Below, piece after piece: positions 32,218 to 41,399 of a DNA stretch of 64,000 nt (the stretch's first letter is position 1; each line of letters starts with the position of its first letter). The DNA lies in assembly GCA_032191425.1 (NCBI GenBank), contig CM063463.1, positions 12,112,178 through 12,176,177 on the forward strand, written 5' to 3'. The notes beneath the pieces are model-generated. The model was not told where the DNA came from. It did no database searches and saw only the letters and a list, made by a program, of their open reading frames with translations. A program made the position numbers and the translations under genes. The DNA comes from Lymantria dispar. Its lineage: Eukaryota > Arthropoda > Insecta > Lepidoptera > Erebidae.

Positions 32218-32307
32218 GGGGGTGCGGCCGGAGCACCTCCTCGTGGTGCTCCCTGGTAACGTCCATTTGGACGTCATGCGTCCATTTGGACGGCCAAGAT
32301 TCCGGCA
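32218..32307 (+). ncRNA. HDV-like self-cleaving ribozyme fold at the element's 5' end
   Basis: The first 90 bases match the nested double-pseudoknot order. P1 pairs 32218-32223 with 32248-32253. P2 pairs 32227-32233 (GCCGGAG) with 32300-32306 (TTCCGGC). P3 pairs ACC 32235-32237 with GGT 32245-32247, closing the loop TCCTCGT, almost the HDV loop. CC in that loop can pair with GG at 32255-32256 (P1.1). P4 pairs CGTCCA 32260-32265 with TGGACG 32287-32292. The joining strand GCCAAGA places a cytosine at 32294 where the catalytic one is expected. Cleavage would fall exactly before 32218, the 5' end given independently by the target duplication. Related LINEs (R2 and others) are known to use such ribozymes to free their 5' end. 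Activity here is inferred from folding by eye. Confidence 0.72.
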
Positions 32308-32665
32308 GGGGGGGGGTCTCCGCGTGCGGCTCTGGTGGCAGAGCGCACGGCGGATCTGACCCGGGGCCAATGGGGCGGATGTGCCTCATGGCACTCCGTC
32401 GCCAGGGACGGTTGCGTCACGGCCCGGGGCGTGACGGGTCGGTCGCTCGCGAGCGGCCAGACCCGGAAGGCCCAAACCGTAATCCTGAGCAGGGGGGTCA
32501 GGACCGGGGGTCTTCGGACCGCGGGGAAGAAAACCCCTATAAAAAATCACCCCATTCTTAAGTTTGGCCACTCGGCGAGGAGATGTATGACTGGTGGGTT
32601 AAGAAGCGCGCGAGCGTCCAGTCGTTAGAGTGGTAGTCAAGGCAAGACTCAAAAACGTCCCAAAA
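32308..32665 (+). promoter_or_regulatory. 5' UTR of the R1-clade element
   Basis: GC-rich leader with several upstream ATGs (for example near 32379, 32389, 32583 and 32587) that open only short frames. A TATA-like CCCCTATAAAAAATC lies at about 32534-32548, roughly 120 bp before the ORF1 start; whether it acts as an internal promoter is unknown. Confidence 0.5.
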
Positions 32666-35452
32666 ATGGCAGAAGTAAGACATAGTAAGACTTCACCAGA
32701 GGGTCCCGGCCAGGCCGGGGAGTCCCTTGCTGTGCCGGTGCTTGCGCGCGACGTCCATTTGGAGTCGCGCCCAAGTCCCGGCACAGTCAGTCCCCAATCG
32801 TATGGGTGGGGGACAACTACTGCCTCAGAAGCCGAGAGCCCGGCTCAACACCAAGTGGCTCAGGGGGGGAGGGGGAACGAGGAGGAGGTGCAGGTGCGGA
32901 AGAAGACCCGAAGGACGAAGCCGAGGCGTTCCGCCGCTGCACGAGCCCGCATTAGCGCCAATGCATCGAAGGCGTGGCGGGCGCGGATGAAGGCTGAAGC
33001 CATTGCCGCACGCGACGAGGGCGGCAGCATTGCTGCTGCAGGGCCGTCGCGGGACGGGGGTGGCGTTGCTGCCCAGCCGTCGGAAGAGAGGATGGAGACC
33101 ACTGCAGGGCCGCCGCGTGAGGAGAGCGGCAGCAGCAGCGGGTCTGAGCACGAGGGCGGCATTGCCGCAGAGCCGTGCATAAGGTTAGCAGGCGAAAGCT
33201 CCGAGCTGTCGAGCGATGAGGGCGGCATTGCCGCAGAGCCGTCGCAGGATGAGGGCGGCAGTGCCGCAGGGCCATCAGAGCGTCAGGAGACGGATGCGGC
33301 ATCGGAGATGGTGCTGACGGACGTGGGCGGAAGTGCCGCAGAGCCGTCCGCCGAGGAGAGCAGCACCCCTTGGGTGCTAATCGGCCGGAGTAGGGACGAG
33401 GACCGGAGTAGGCAGATGCTAGGCGCGCCGTCGATTGAGGGTGCAGTTAGGCCGTCGTCGTTGCCGTCGTCGCCGTCGTCGTCGTCGTCGCCGAGGAGGG
33501 GGACGGAGGGGGCTGCGGGGGCGCCGGCTCCAGCCCCAAGTGCGAGGAAGAGGGAGGAGGTCCTCCCCCCGAGACCCTGGAAGCGCCCCCTGCAAGAGGG
33601 TGGCCGCTCCAACACCGACTCGGAGGGGAGTTCCATAATCATGCCTCCTCCCAAGGTCCCGACCATGCGCCGGGGGCGCAGAGGCCGAGGATCGGTGGTG
33701 GCGGCGTGGCCGGGGACACCGGGTCCGGCCGGCCACGGTGGCGAGGTGGCGGCCCTCCAGGCCGCGAACGCCCGCCTTAGTGAGGAGGTCTCCGGCTTGC
33801 GGGAACGCAACCGCAAGCTGGAGACGGAGCTATCGGCGGTGCGACGGGAGAACCGCGGGTTGGCCAAGGAGATGGCCGACCTGCGGGCCCAGTTCGCGCG
33901 CCTGGCGCCGGCCGCGCCGCCTGTGCCAGCCTCGCCACCGAAACGGGCTGCGCCGGGGAGGGCGGGCCCGTCGTCTGCGCCCGTGGCGCCGGCTGCGCCC
34001 GTCGCGGCTGCTGCGCCAGCTGCACCCGTCGCGGCTTCGGCGCTTCCTCCCCTCGTCGTGGTCCCTCCGCCGGCTCGTGGCCGCGGCAGACCTCGGAGGG
34101 GGGAGGGGCCGCCGCCCGACGAGGTGCATGGCGTGTCGGAGTCGGCGGTACGCGTGATCCTAGCCCGAGTAGGGGTGATGGTGGATGCGCGTATCGCCGC
34201 CGTAGCGGCCAGGCTCCCGCCTGAGCCGCCCCTCCGACCGCCACTCGCCGCGGACAAGGCGAGGCGGCCGCAAGCGTCAGCTCCCACCCCGCTGCCCTGT
34301 CAGGGTGGCCGCGTGGTGAGCTACGCTACGGCCGCGGCCGGGCCCAAGGGGGCCAAGAAGGCCGGCAAGGTGCCGGCTCCCGCCGAGGCCGGGCCGCGGC
34401 CGGCGCCAGCGGCTGCACCGCAGGCGCCGGCCAGCGCACCCGCGACCGCTCCTGCTGCGCTCAGCGCTGCTGCCAGGCTCGAACAGGGCTGGCAGGTGGC
34501 TGAGCGGAGCAGGAAGGCACGCGGCCAGAAGCGGAGAGCGGCGGCCAAGAGTGCCGCCGTGGCCGCCGCTCCCCAGGCGGGAGCCGGCAGAAAGGAGAAG
34601 AAAAGGTCGCGCAGGGGCCTCAAGTCGCCGAAGACGGCCGCGGTGGTCATCACCGTGCTGCCTGAGGCGGCTGAGAGGGGCCTCAACTATGAGGCCGTCC
34701 TAAAACGCGCCCGGCGGGAGCTGGACGTCTCCGGTATCGGGGGCGTCGAGGCTAGGACCCGCAAGGCCCGGACAGGGGCTCGAATACTCGAGTTCCCTGG
34801 GGCCGAGGGCGCGAAGACGGCCGATAGTTTGGCCACGATGTTGAGGGGGCTGTTCGGGCCGGAGGATGGTGTCCGAATCGCCAGGCCTGTCAAGTGCGCA
34901 GAGATGCGCCTGACGGGCTTGGACGATTCCGTGACGGTGGAGGACGTCCGGGAGGCCATTATGGCGCGTACCGGATGTGCCTCGGACACCGTCCGGATTG
35001 GCACCATTCGCACTGGTCCGGGCGGCGTCGGTGCTGCCTGGGTGCAGTGTCCGGTGGAGTCGGTCAAGCAATTGGCCGACTCAGGCAGGCTCCTCGTGGG
35101 CTGGAGCTCGGCGCGGGTAACCGTGCTAGAGCCCCGGCCCGCGAGGTGTTACAAATGCATGGCGGTCGGGCATACCCGACCGACATGCAAAAACTGCTTT
35201 GACTGCAGCGGGCTATGTTTCCGTTGCGGTCAGACCGGACACCAGGCGGCATCGTGCTCTGCGGTGCCCCACTGCCCCGCGTGTGCGGCAGGCAATAGGC
35301 CTGCCAAACACCGCATGGGCTCTGGGGACTGCAGACCCCCGGCATCGGCCCCGAAGGGGCGGGACGGCCCATCGACCGGGCCAGTCCCCGCTCCGAGCGC
35401 GGCCCGATCGCCCGTCAGCGCGGAGGAGGTGACGATGGATACGGACCGTTAA
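32666..35452 (+). CDS. R1-clade ORF1, gag-like nucleic-acid-binding protein
   Basis: The start is the ATG at 32666 (CAAAAATGGCAG, good context); the open frame extends 36 bases further upstream only through a GTG. It has 928 codons, long for R1-clade ORF1, and ends TAA at 35450-35452. Order of parts: basic N-terminus; residues ~105-225 rich in degenerate GG(I/S)AAEPS motifs; Ser/Pro-rich linker; predicted coiled coil ~364-414 (LSEEVSGLRERNRKLETEL); Ala/Pro-rich segment; conserved globular part ~660-820; three zinc knuckles 828-886 (CYKCMAVGHTRPTC, CFRCGQTGHQAASC and a CX2CX8HX6C variant). ORF1 proteins of this type coat the element RNA and help target it. Very high GC produces long antisense frames with no meaning. 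The frame is intact, unlike ORF2. Confidence 0.93.
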   Translation: MAEVRHSKTSPEGPGQAGESLAVPVLARDVHLESRPSPGTVSPQSYGWGTTTASEAESPAQHQVAQGGRGNEEEVQVRKKTRRTKPRRSAAARARISANASKAWRARMKAEAIAARDEGGSIAAAGPSRDGGGVAAQPSEERMETTAGPPREESGSSSGSEHEGGIAAEPCIRLAGESSELSSDEGGIAAEPSQDEGGSAAGPSERQETDAASEMVLTDVGGSAAEPSAEESSTPWVLIGRSRDEDRSRQMLGAPSIEGAVRPSSLPSSPSSSSSPRRGTEGAAGAPAPAPSARKREEVLPPRPWKRPLQEGGRSNTDSEGSSIIMPPPKVPTMRRGRRGRGSVVAAWPGTPGPAGHGGEVAALQAANARLSEEVSGLRERNRKLETELSAVRRENRGLAKEMADLRAQFARLAPAAPPVPASPPKRAAPGRAGPSSAPVAPAAPVAAAAPAAPVAASALPPLVVVPPPARGRGRPRRGEGPPPDEVHGVSESAVRVILARVGVMVDARIAAVAARLPPEPPLRPPLAADKARRPQASAPTPLPCQGGRVVSYATAAAGPKGAKKAGKVPAPAEAGPRPAPAAAPQAPASAPATAPAALSAAARLEQGWQVAERSRKARGQKRRAAAKSAAVAAAPQAGAGRKEKKRSRRGLKSPKTAAVVITVLPEAAERGLNYEAVLKRARRELDVSGIGGVEARTRKARTGARILEFPGAEGAKTADSLATMLRGLFGPEDGVRIARPVKCAEMRLTGLDDSVTVEDVREAIMARTGCASDTVRIGTIRTGPGGVGAAWVQCPVESVKQLADSGRLLVGWSSARVTVLEPRPARCYKCMAVGHTRPTCKNCFDCSGLCFRCGQTGHQAASCSAVPHCPACAAGNRPAKHRMGSGDCRPPASAPKGRDGPSTGPVPAPSAARSPVSAEEVTMDTDR

Positions 35453-35456
35453 TGGA
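35448..35456 (+). promoter_or_regulatory. TAATG stop/start overlap coupling ORF1 and ORF2
   Basis: The ORF1 stop TAA (35450-35452) shares its last A with the ORF2 ATG (35452-35454). The same UAAUG junction drives termination-reinitiation in the R1-clade element SART1. By analogy ORF2 would be made by coupled reinitiation; this was not tested here. Confidence 0.85.
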
Positions 35457-38400
35457 CCCCGTATCCATTCGTCTCCTCCAGGCCAACCTCAACCACACCG
35501 CCGGTGCGCAGGACGTGTTCCTGCAAGCCATGGCGGAGTGGTTGATAGGAGTAGCCGTAGCCGCGGAGCCGTACGTGGTGCCCGACCGGCCTAACTGGTT
35601 GGGTAGCACCGATGGCACCGTGGCAATCGTCGCCTCCACGTCGTGGCCTTCGTCGCCTCTGACCCTTAGGGACAGGGGCGTCGGATACGTCGCGGCGGAC
35701 TGGGGGGAGATTACGCTCCTCGGAGTCTATCTCTCCCCTAACTGGAGTGTGACCGATTTCGAGGCCTCCCTCACCCTCATGGAGGCCTCGTTACGGCGAA
35801 TGGCATCGCGCCAGGTCTTCGTCTTGGGGGACTTCAACGCCAAGTCCGTGGCGTGGGGGTCTCCCCGGACGAACGACCGAGGACGGGCGATCGAGGAGTG
35901 GGCGGCGGCACTGGGCCTCTGTTTGCTGAACAGGGACTCGGTGCATACGTGCGTGCGACAACGGGGCGGGTCGATAGTGGACCTTTCGTTCGCTAGCCCC
36001 GAGGTCGCTGCACGCGTGGGGAGCTGGCGCGTCGTGGAGGAGGTGGAGACCTTGTCGGACCATCGGTATATCCGGATGGAGGTCTCCCCGGTAATCCCGA
36101 CGCCCAGCAGGGGGTCACGGGGCGGATGGACGTCCTGCGTTCCCGCGATGGGCTGTGGGTCGCTTAGACCGGGACCAGCTGGCGGAGACAGCCATCGTTT
36201 ACTCGTGGCTGTCCTCTGCCAACCAGTCGGACGGGGTGGACGCCGAGGCTGGCCGCATCCGCAGTGCGTTGACGCAGATCTGCGATGCGGCCATGCCCCG
36301 GGTACGGCGTCCGCCCCCGAGGAGGGCGGTCCACTGGTGGTCCTGGGAGCTGACGGATCTCCGGGCCGCGTGCATTCGCGCCCGGAGGGCCTACACCCGC
36401 AGCCGGCGGCGGCAACGCGACGAGGAGCGGGAGGCCTTGCTGTATGAGGGCTACCGCAATGCGCGGTCGGCCTTCAGGCTGGCCGTCCGCTCCGCCAAGG
36501 ACGTCAGTCGGCAGGAGATGCTGGACGGTCTCGATCGTGACCCCTGGGGACGCCCCTATCGCGCGGTGCTGAATAAGCGCCGCGCGCGGGGCCTTCCCCT
36601 CACCGAGACTCTCCAGCCCAGCCTTCTCACCCGGGTCGTCGAGGACCTTTTCCCGCGGCGGGCGGAACACACGCCCCCGGTCATGGCTCCGCCAGACACT
36701 GACCGGGAGGCCGACGACGACAGTGTTCCGCCCATCACGGAACCCGAGATGGGAGTGGCGGTGGCGCGCATGTGCGCAAAGTCCACCGCCCCCGGGCCCG
36801 ACGGTGTTCCAAACCGCGTGTTGGGCCTGGTCCTCGACCACCTGGGTCCCCGCCTCAGGGAGCTGTTCGACGCGTGTTTAGCGTCCGGACGGTTCCCTGG
36901 GTGCTGGAAGGAGGGAAGGCTGGTGCTCCTGCCGAAGCCGGGACGGTCTCCGGGGTCGCCTTCGGCCTACAGGCCTATCGTGCTGCTCGATGACACGGGC
37001 AAGCTACTGGAGAGGGTGGTAGCTGCCCGCATCGAGCGGCACCTCGTCGGCACGGGGCCCGATCTGTCGGACGCCCAGTTTGGGTTTAGGAGGGGTCGTT
37101 CGACGATCGCGGCTCTGTTGCGCCTGAGGGCCGTGGCGACTGAGGCCGTCACCGGTGGGGGAGTGCTGTTGGCGGTGTCCCTAGACATCGCCAACTCATT
37201 CAATAGTCTGCCATTCAGCTGCATCAGGGAGGCGCTCCGGTATCACGGAGTGCCAGCTTACCTGAGGCGGCTAGTGGCAGACTATTTGGTGGGGCGCAGC
37301 GTCCTCTGTACCAACCGAGCAGGGGACGTTGTGCGAACGCCCATGACGTGCGGTGTCCCACAGGGGTCGGTCCTCGGACCCACCCTGTGGAACATCGGCT
37401 ACGACTGGGCGTTGTGGGGGAGCCTCCCGCCCGGGCTGGGCGTGATTTGTTACGCCGACGACACGCTCGTCACAGCCCGCGGTGGGACGCTAGAAGAGGC
37501 GGTAAGCCTGGCGACCTATGGCACCGAAGAGGTCGTCAGGCGGATCGAGGCGCTGGGGTTGAGGGTCGCCCTGGACAAGACGGAGGCCCTCTTGTTCCAT
37601 GGGCGCCTTATGAGCCCTCCCATCGGCGTCTCGATCACCGTCCGATCGGTTGACATCAGCATCCGGGCCCATATGAGGTACTTGGGCCTGGTGCTCGACG
37701 GGCAATGGTGGTTCCGGGAGCATTTCCGCAGGCTCGCTCCGCGCTATCGTGGCTAATGCCGAACGTGGGCGGACCGAGCGCTACGTGCCGACGGCTGTAC
37801 ACGGGGGTCATCCGGTCGATGGCCCTGTACGGCGCACCGGTGTGGGCGGGGTCCTTGACCGTCCGACTTAGGGCCCTTCTGTGGCGACCACAGAGGGTCA
37901 TGGCGGTCAGGGCCATCCGCGGATACCGCACGGTTGCGACGGAGGCAGCGTGCCTATTGGCCGGGACTCCCCCGTGGGACCTGGAGGCGGAAATGCTGGC
38001 CGAGTTGTATCCGCGGGTGTCGGGGGTGCGCGGGGAGGGCGGTGTGATCTCGTTAAGGGATCTCACCGCCTGGCGCGTCGACGCCCGCCGAGACGTCATT
38101 GCCCGTTGGGCAGTCCGGCTGGAGAGGCCTCGGTTCGGGGTGCGAACCGTGGAGGCCTTCCGGCCGGTGCTGATGCAGTGGTTGGAAAGGCGGCACGGGG
38201 TGCTCTCCTTCCGACTAGTGCAGGTGTTGACGGGGCACGGGAGCTTCGCCAAATACCTGCACAGGGTCGTGAGGAGGGAGAGTACACCGTCCTGCCACCA
38301 CTGCGATTGCGACGAGGACACGGCGCGCCACACGCTCGAGGCCTGCGCGGCTTGGGCAGTGCAGCGCCGTGAACTTGTCGCAATCATCGGTGCCGACCTG

Positions 38401-38595
38401 ACGCTGCCGGCCATCGCTAGGGCGATGGTCGACAGCGTCAGAAACTGGGACGCGGTCGCAGCCTTCTGCGAGACAGTGATCTCGCAGAAGGAGGCGGCGG
38501 ATCGTCTGCGCGTGGAGCGCAGCCTCGATGAGGAGATCCGCCGCCGGCGACTGGGGCGGCGCAGGCGCAACTATCTGCGCCTCATGCCGCCCTAG
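35452..38595 (+). pseudogene. R1-clade ORF2, endonuclease/reverse transcriptase, two frameshifts
   Basis: About 1,045 codons in three pieces. Piece 1 (35452 to ~36120, frame 1): endonuclease with N-terminal LLQANLNH, AAEPY, GDFNAK (35827-35844) and LSDHRY (to 36069), all catalytic residues present. Piece 2 (~36120-37740, frame 2): FPRWAVGRLDRDQL, then the reverse transcriptase with APGPDGVPN, SLDIANSFNSLP (Asp codon 37184), GVPQGSVLGP and YADD (37451-37462). Piece 3 (~37740-38595, frame 1): LMPNVGG, SMALYGAPVW, a CX2C...HX4C motif (38293-38346) and the end NYLRLMPP. The first frame change lies in a G-rich run near 36110-36125. The second, near 37740, also seems to drop about ten codons between HFRRLAPR and LMPNVGG. 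The protein would nick target DNA and reverse-transcribe the element RNA; this copy is non-functional unless a sequencing error explains the indels. Confidence 0.93.
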
Positions 38596-38885
38596 CCGAG
38601 GCCGCGGGTGACGTGACCGGGGATTAGTGCGTCACCCGCCGAGAGGCCGACCGCGTGAGGAAAGACCGACGTCCTCCCCGAGGGGGGGACGTCGGTCGAT
38701 GGGAGGGTACCCCGCGTAGGGGGTATTCCGTCGGGCCGACCACTGACGACAAGTAAACCTGCTCCGGTGGTCGGCCCAATGACGAAGGCGAGGTGGTTTT
38801 CGGGTGGGTTGCGGGAGTTGCGTGCTTAAGCCCCTCTGTCGCCCCGGACGGAGTGGTGCGGAGGCGCGCCGACCGCGACCCACCC
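38596..38885 (+). promoter_or_regulatory. R1-clade 3' UTR with three strong hairpins
   Basis: Hairpin 1 pairs GACCGACGTCC (38664-38674) with GGACGTCGGTC (38687-38697). Hairpin 2 pairs GGGCCGACCAC (38733-38743) with GTGGTCGGCCC (38767-38777). Hairpin 3 pairs GGGTGGGTTGCGG (38802-38814) with CCGCGACCCACCC (38873-38885), and its last base abuts the poly(A). Such structures are candidates for recognition by the element's reverse transcriptase at target-primed start. Confidence 0.75.
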
Positions 38886-38905
38886 AAAAAAAAAAAAAAA
38901 AAAAA
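38886..38905 (+). other. Poly(A) tail of the R1-clade element
   Basis: Uninterrupted A20. No AATAAA precedes it, as is common when the tail is made by other means. Confidence 0.92.
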
Positions 38906-39290
38906 GGGGTTTAATTTCCAAAAATTCTTTGTTAGAGCTCGCTTATCCTTGCCAAAAATTTTTTCATAGTGCTTGGTAAGTGAGCACTAAGAAAATCTTG
39001 GGGTAATCCAAGAAAGCTGACCGTGTACTAAAATGATCCTTCGTAGGCTCAGTGATTTCGGTTAAACGCTGTTCACCCCCTTAGGGCTAAAATTGCAAAA
39101 ATCTCTCTTTCCCCAAGAAAAGCAACTTTATACAAAATTCCATGTTTCTAGGCCTAATGATTTCGGCTATATATTTTGCACCCCTTTAGGAGTTGATTTT
39201 AATAAAATAATTTCTTAGAGCTCACTTACAACAAAAGAAAGAGAATTGCATAGAAAGTTTTACGTTCCTAGCACTAATAGTTTAGTCTAT
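38906..39290. repeat. CCCTTAG-type LINE-end repeat, right part of the R1 target
   Basis: Resumes with GGGGTTTAATTTCCAAAAAT. Further short units carry CACCCCCTTAGGGCTAAAAT (39068) and CACCCCTTTAGGAGTTGAT (39179), each preceded by a GATTTCGGCTATA-like phrase. Confidence 0.75.
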
Positions 39291-40765
39291 ACGCTTTTCA
39301 CCCCCTTCAGGGGGTGATTTTCCAAAAATCCTTTGCTAGTGCTCGTATACCCCAAGAAATAAGACGATGTAAAAAGAAAATACTTTCCCCTATTTCAACC
39401 CCTTATACCTATTTTTTCGCGATAAAAAGTAGCCTTATATCCTTTCTCAAGCTTTAGTACATATCTGTACCAAATTTAATCAAAATTGGTTAAGTGGTTC
39501 GACGTGAAAGGCTATATGCTTTTCAACCCCTTAAGGGGGTGAATTTCCAAAAATCCTTTGCTAGTGCTCATAAACCCCAAGAAATACGATGGTGTAAAAA
39601 AATACGTTTCTAGGCCCAGTGGTTTCGGCTGTATGCTTTTTGGTATTTTAGGGGTTGAATTTCATCCCCATGTAAATGGAATTTCCAAAACGCTTGAGCG
39701 AATATTTATTTATTTATTATTAGGTGCCTGAATACAGAGATTCGTGGTTCTATCATCGAAAATGACGAATTTCCATACAAAATGTCATCCCCTATTTCAA
39801 CCCCTTATACCCATTTTTTTGCAATAAAAAGTAGCCTATATCCTTTTTCAAGCTTTAGTCCATCTCTGTACCAAATTTCATCAAAATCGGTTAAGTGGTT
39901 TCGACGTGAAAGGCTATATGCTTTTCAACCCCTTAAGGGAGTGAATTTCTAAAAATCTTTTGCTAGTACTCGTGCACCCTAAGAAATACGATGGTGAAAA
40001 AAAAAAACGTTTCTAGGCCCAGTGGTTTCGGCTGTATGCTATTGATATTTTAGGGGTTGAATTTCATCCCCATGTAAGTGAAACTACCAAAACGCTAGAA
40101 CGAATATTTATTTATTTATTATCAGGAGCCTTAATACAAAGATTCACGGTTCTATCATCGAAAATGACGAATTTCCATACAAAATGTCATCCCCTATTTC
40201 AACCCCTTATACCCATTTTTTTGCGATAAAAAGTAGCCTATGTCCTTTCTCAAGCGTTAGCCCATCTCAGTACCAAATTTCATCAAAATCGGTTTAGACG
40301 TGAAAGACTATATGCTTTTCACCCCCTTAAGGGGGTGAATTTCCAAAAATCCTTTGCTAGTGCTCGTGCACCCCAAGAAATACGATGGTGTAAAAAAAAT
40401 GCGTTTCTAGGCCCAGTGGTTTCGGCTGTATGCTATTGATATTTTAGGGGTTGAATTTCATCCCCATGTAAGTGAAACTACCAAAACGCTAGAACGAATA
40501 TTTATTTATTTATTATCAGGAGCCTTAATACAAAGATTCACGGTTCTATCATCGAAAATGACGAATTTCCATACAAAATGTCATCCCCTATTTCAACCCC
40601 TTATACCCATTTTTTCGCAATAAAAAGTAGCCTATGTCCTTTCTCAAGCTTTAGTCCATCTCTGTACCAAATTTCATCAAAATCGGTCCAGTGGTTTAGA
40701 CGTGAAAGCGTAGCAGACAGACAGACAGACAGACAGAGTTACTTTCGCATTTATAATATTAGTAA
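39291..40765 (+). repeat. Tandem array of ~400-bp units with family A type end
   Basis: A short ~220-bp unit (39291-39510) is followed by units starting at 39511, 39913 and 40307 (spacings 402 and 394 bp). They share CTATATGCTTTTCAACCCCT, GAATTTCCAAAAATCC(T), TTTCTAGGCCCAGTGGTTTC and CATCCCCTATTTCAACCCC in order. The last unit ends with (CAGA)5 and TTACTTTCGCATTTATAATA TTAGTAAGGAT (split here), the family A terminus. The array is probably the 3' region of a LINE that grew by unit duplication. Confidence 0.82.
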
Positions 40766-40971
40766 GGATATTAGTAAGGATAAGGATTAATAATCTGTAA
40801 TACGTGTAGTGGGTCACATTTTCCTTTGTTTACGTGTCTATTTAACCTATCTACAGATATGGTTTAGGAGTAATTATCCTTAATGGCGTGGCTGTGGCCA
40901 ATTCAGAGATAATTCAAAGATACTTCTTTCTCGTTACCTGACATATTTTCGTTACAATAAACTTAACTTGC
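40766..40971. other. AT-rich spacer
   Basis: Nothing recognised. Confidence 0.5.
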
Positions 40972-41127
40972 TGAGGGTGTTTGCGTGTGGTGGGTTTTGG
41001 TAATGCTCATTGCACGCATTCACATTCCCTTCACTTTCTTTCGCAGCATTACTTACCATCGGGTGTACTGTTTGCTCCTTTGCCATCTATTTGCCATTGC
41101 CACCGTTTGCTTATATGCAATAAAAAA
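40972..41127 (+). mobile_element. Poly(A)-tailed LINE 3' end (family J)
   Basis: TGAGGGTGTTTGCGTGTGG, CTTACCATCGGGTGTACTGT and GCAATAAAAAAATAA. A 20-bp local duplication (TTTGCCATCTATTTGCCATTG) interrupts the usual order. Confidence 0.75.
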
Positions 41128-41399
41128 ATAATGTTATTCATATATGAACGGATTTCTGTTAAATTTGATATAGTGAATGTCAATAGACATTTGAGATCTG
41201 ATTTCGAGAATTCTCTATTGCTGACTCACTAACCATTGTAATAATACTTGGTTACGCAGTTTCCTGTGATTCAATCCTGACTGTTTCCTGCTCCTAACTT
41301 GGCACTAAGATTTTTTAAACACCATTGTTTATGCTATCTCCATTTCCTATCTCTTTGTTAGTCGTCTTGCATAGTTGTCTTTAAATTGTTACGAGGTAA

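Larger units (their letters stand above)
32218..38905 (+). mobile_element. Near full-length R1-clade non-LTR retrotransposon
   Basis: A 6,688-bp element bounded by a 12-bp target duplication and ending in A20. The layout is a 5' UTR with a ribozyme-like fold, ORF1 with zinc knuckles, a TAATG junction, ORF2 (apurinic-type endonuclease, reverse transcriptase, C-terminal CCHC) and a hairpin-rich 3' UTR. This architecture, the GDFNAK/SDH endonuclease motifs and the ORF1 knuckle spacing place it in the R1 clade (R1, TRAS, SART, Waldo relatives); the exact family is not assigned. Its GC content contrasts sharply with the AT-rich flanks. ORF2 carries two frame changes, so this copy cannot make an intact ORF2. 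Catalytic motifs are otherwise kept, which suggests a fairly recent insertion. Confidence 0.95.

Noticed and set aside
32218..32307. Integrated hepatitis-delta-like virus
   Set aside because: Only the ribozyme fold is shared; its position at a LINE 5' end and the absence of any delta antigen frame point to the retrotransposon.
33283..34287. 334-codon open frame antisense to ORF1
   Set aside because: It is a by-product of the very high GC of ORF1; the composition is low-complexity Ala/Arg/Ser and no domain is visible.
37656..38570. 304-codon open frame antisense to the ORF2 C-terminus
   Set aside because: A shadow of a GC-rich coding strand; the sense strand encodes the recognisable R1-clade C-terminus.
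32051..40765. Telomeric TTAGG array as the R1-clade target
   Set aside because: TTAGG occurs only within CCCCTTAGGGG-type units of a LINE-end repeat; there is no (TTAGG)n run.
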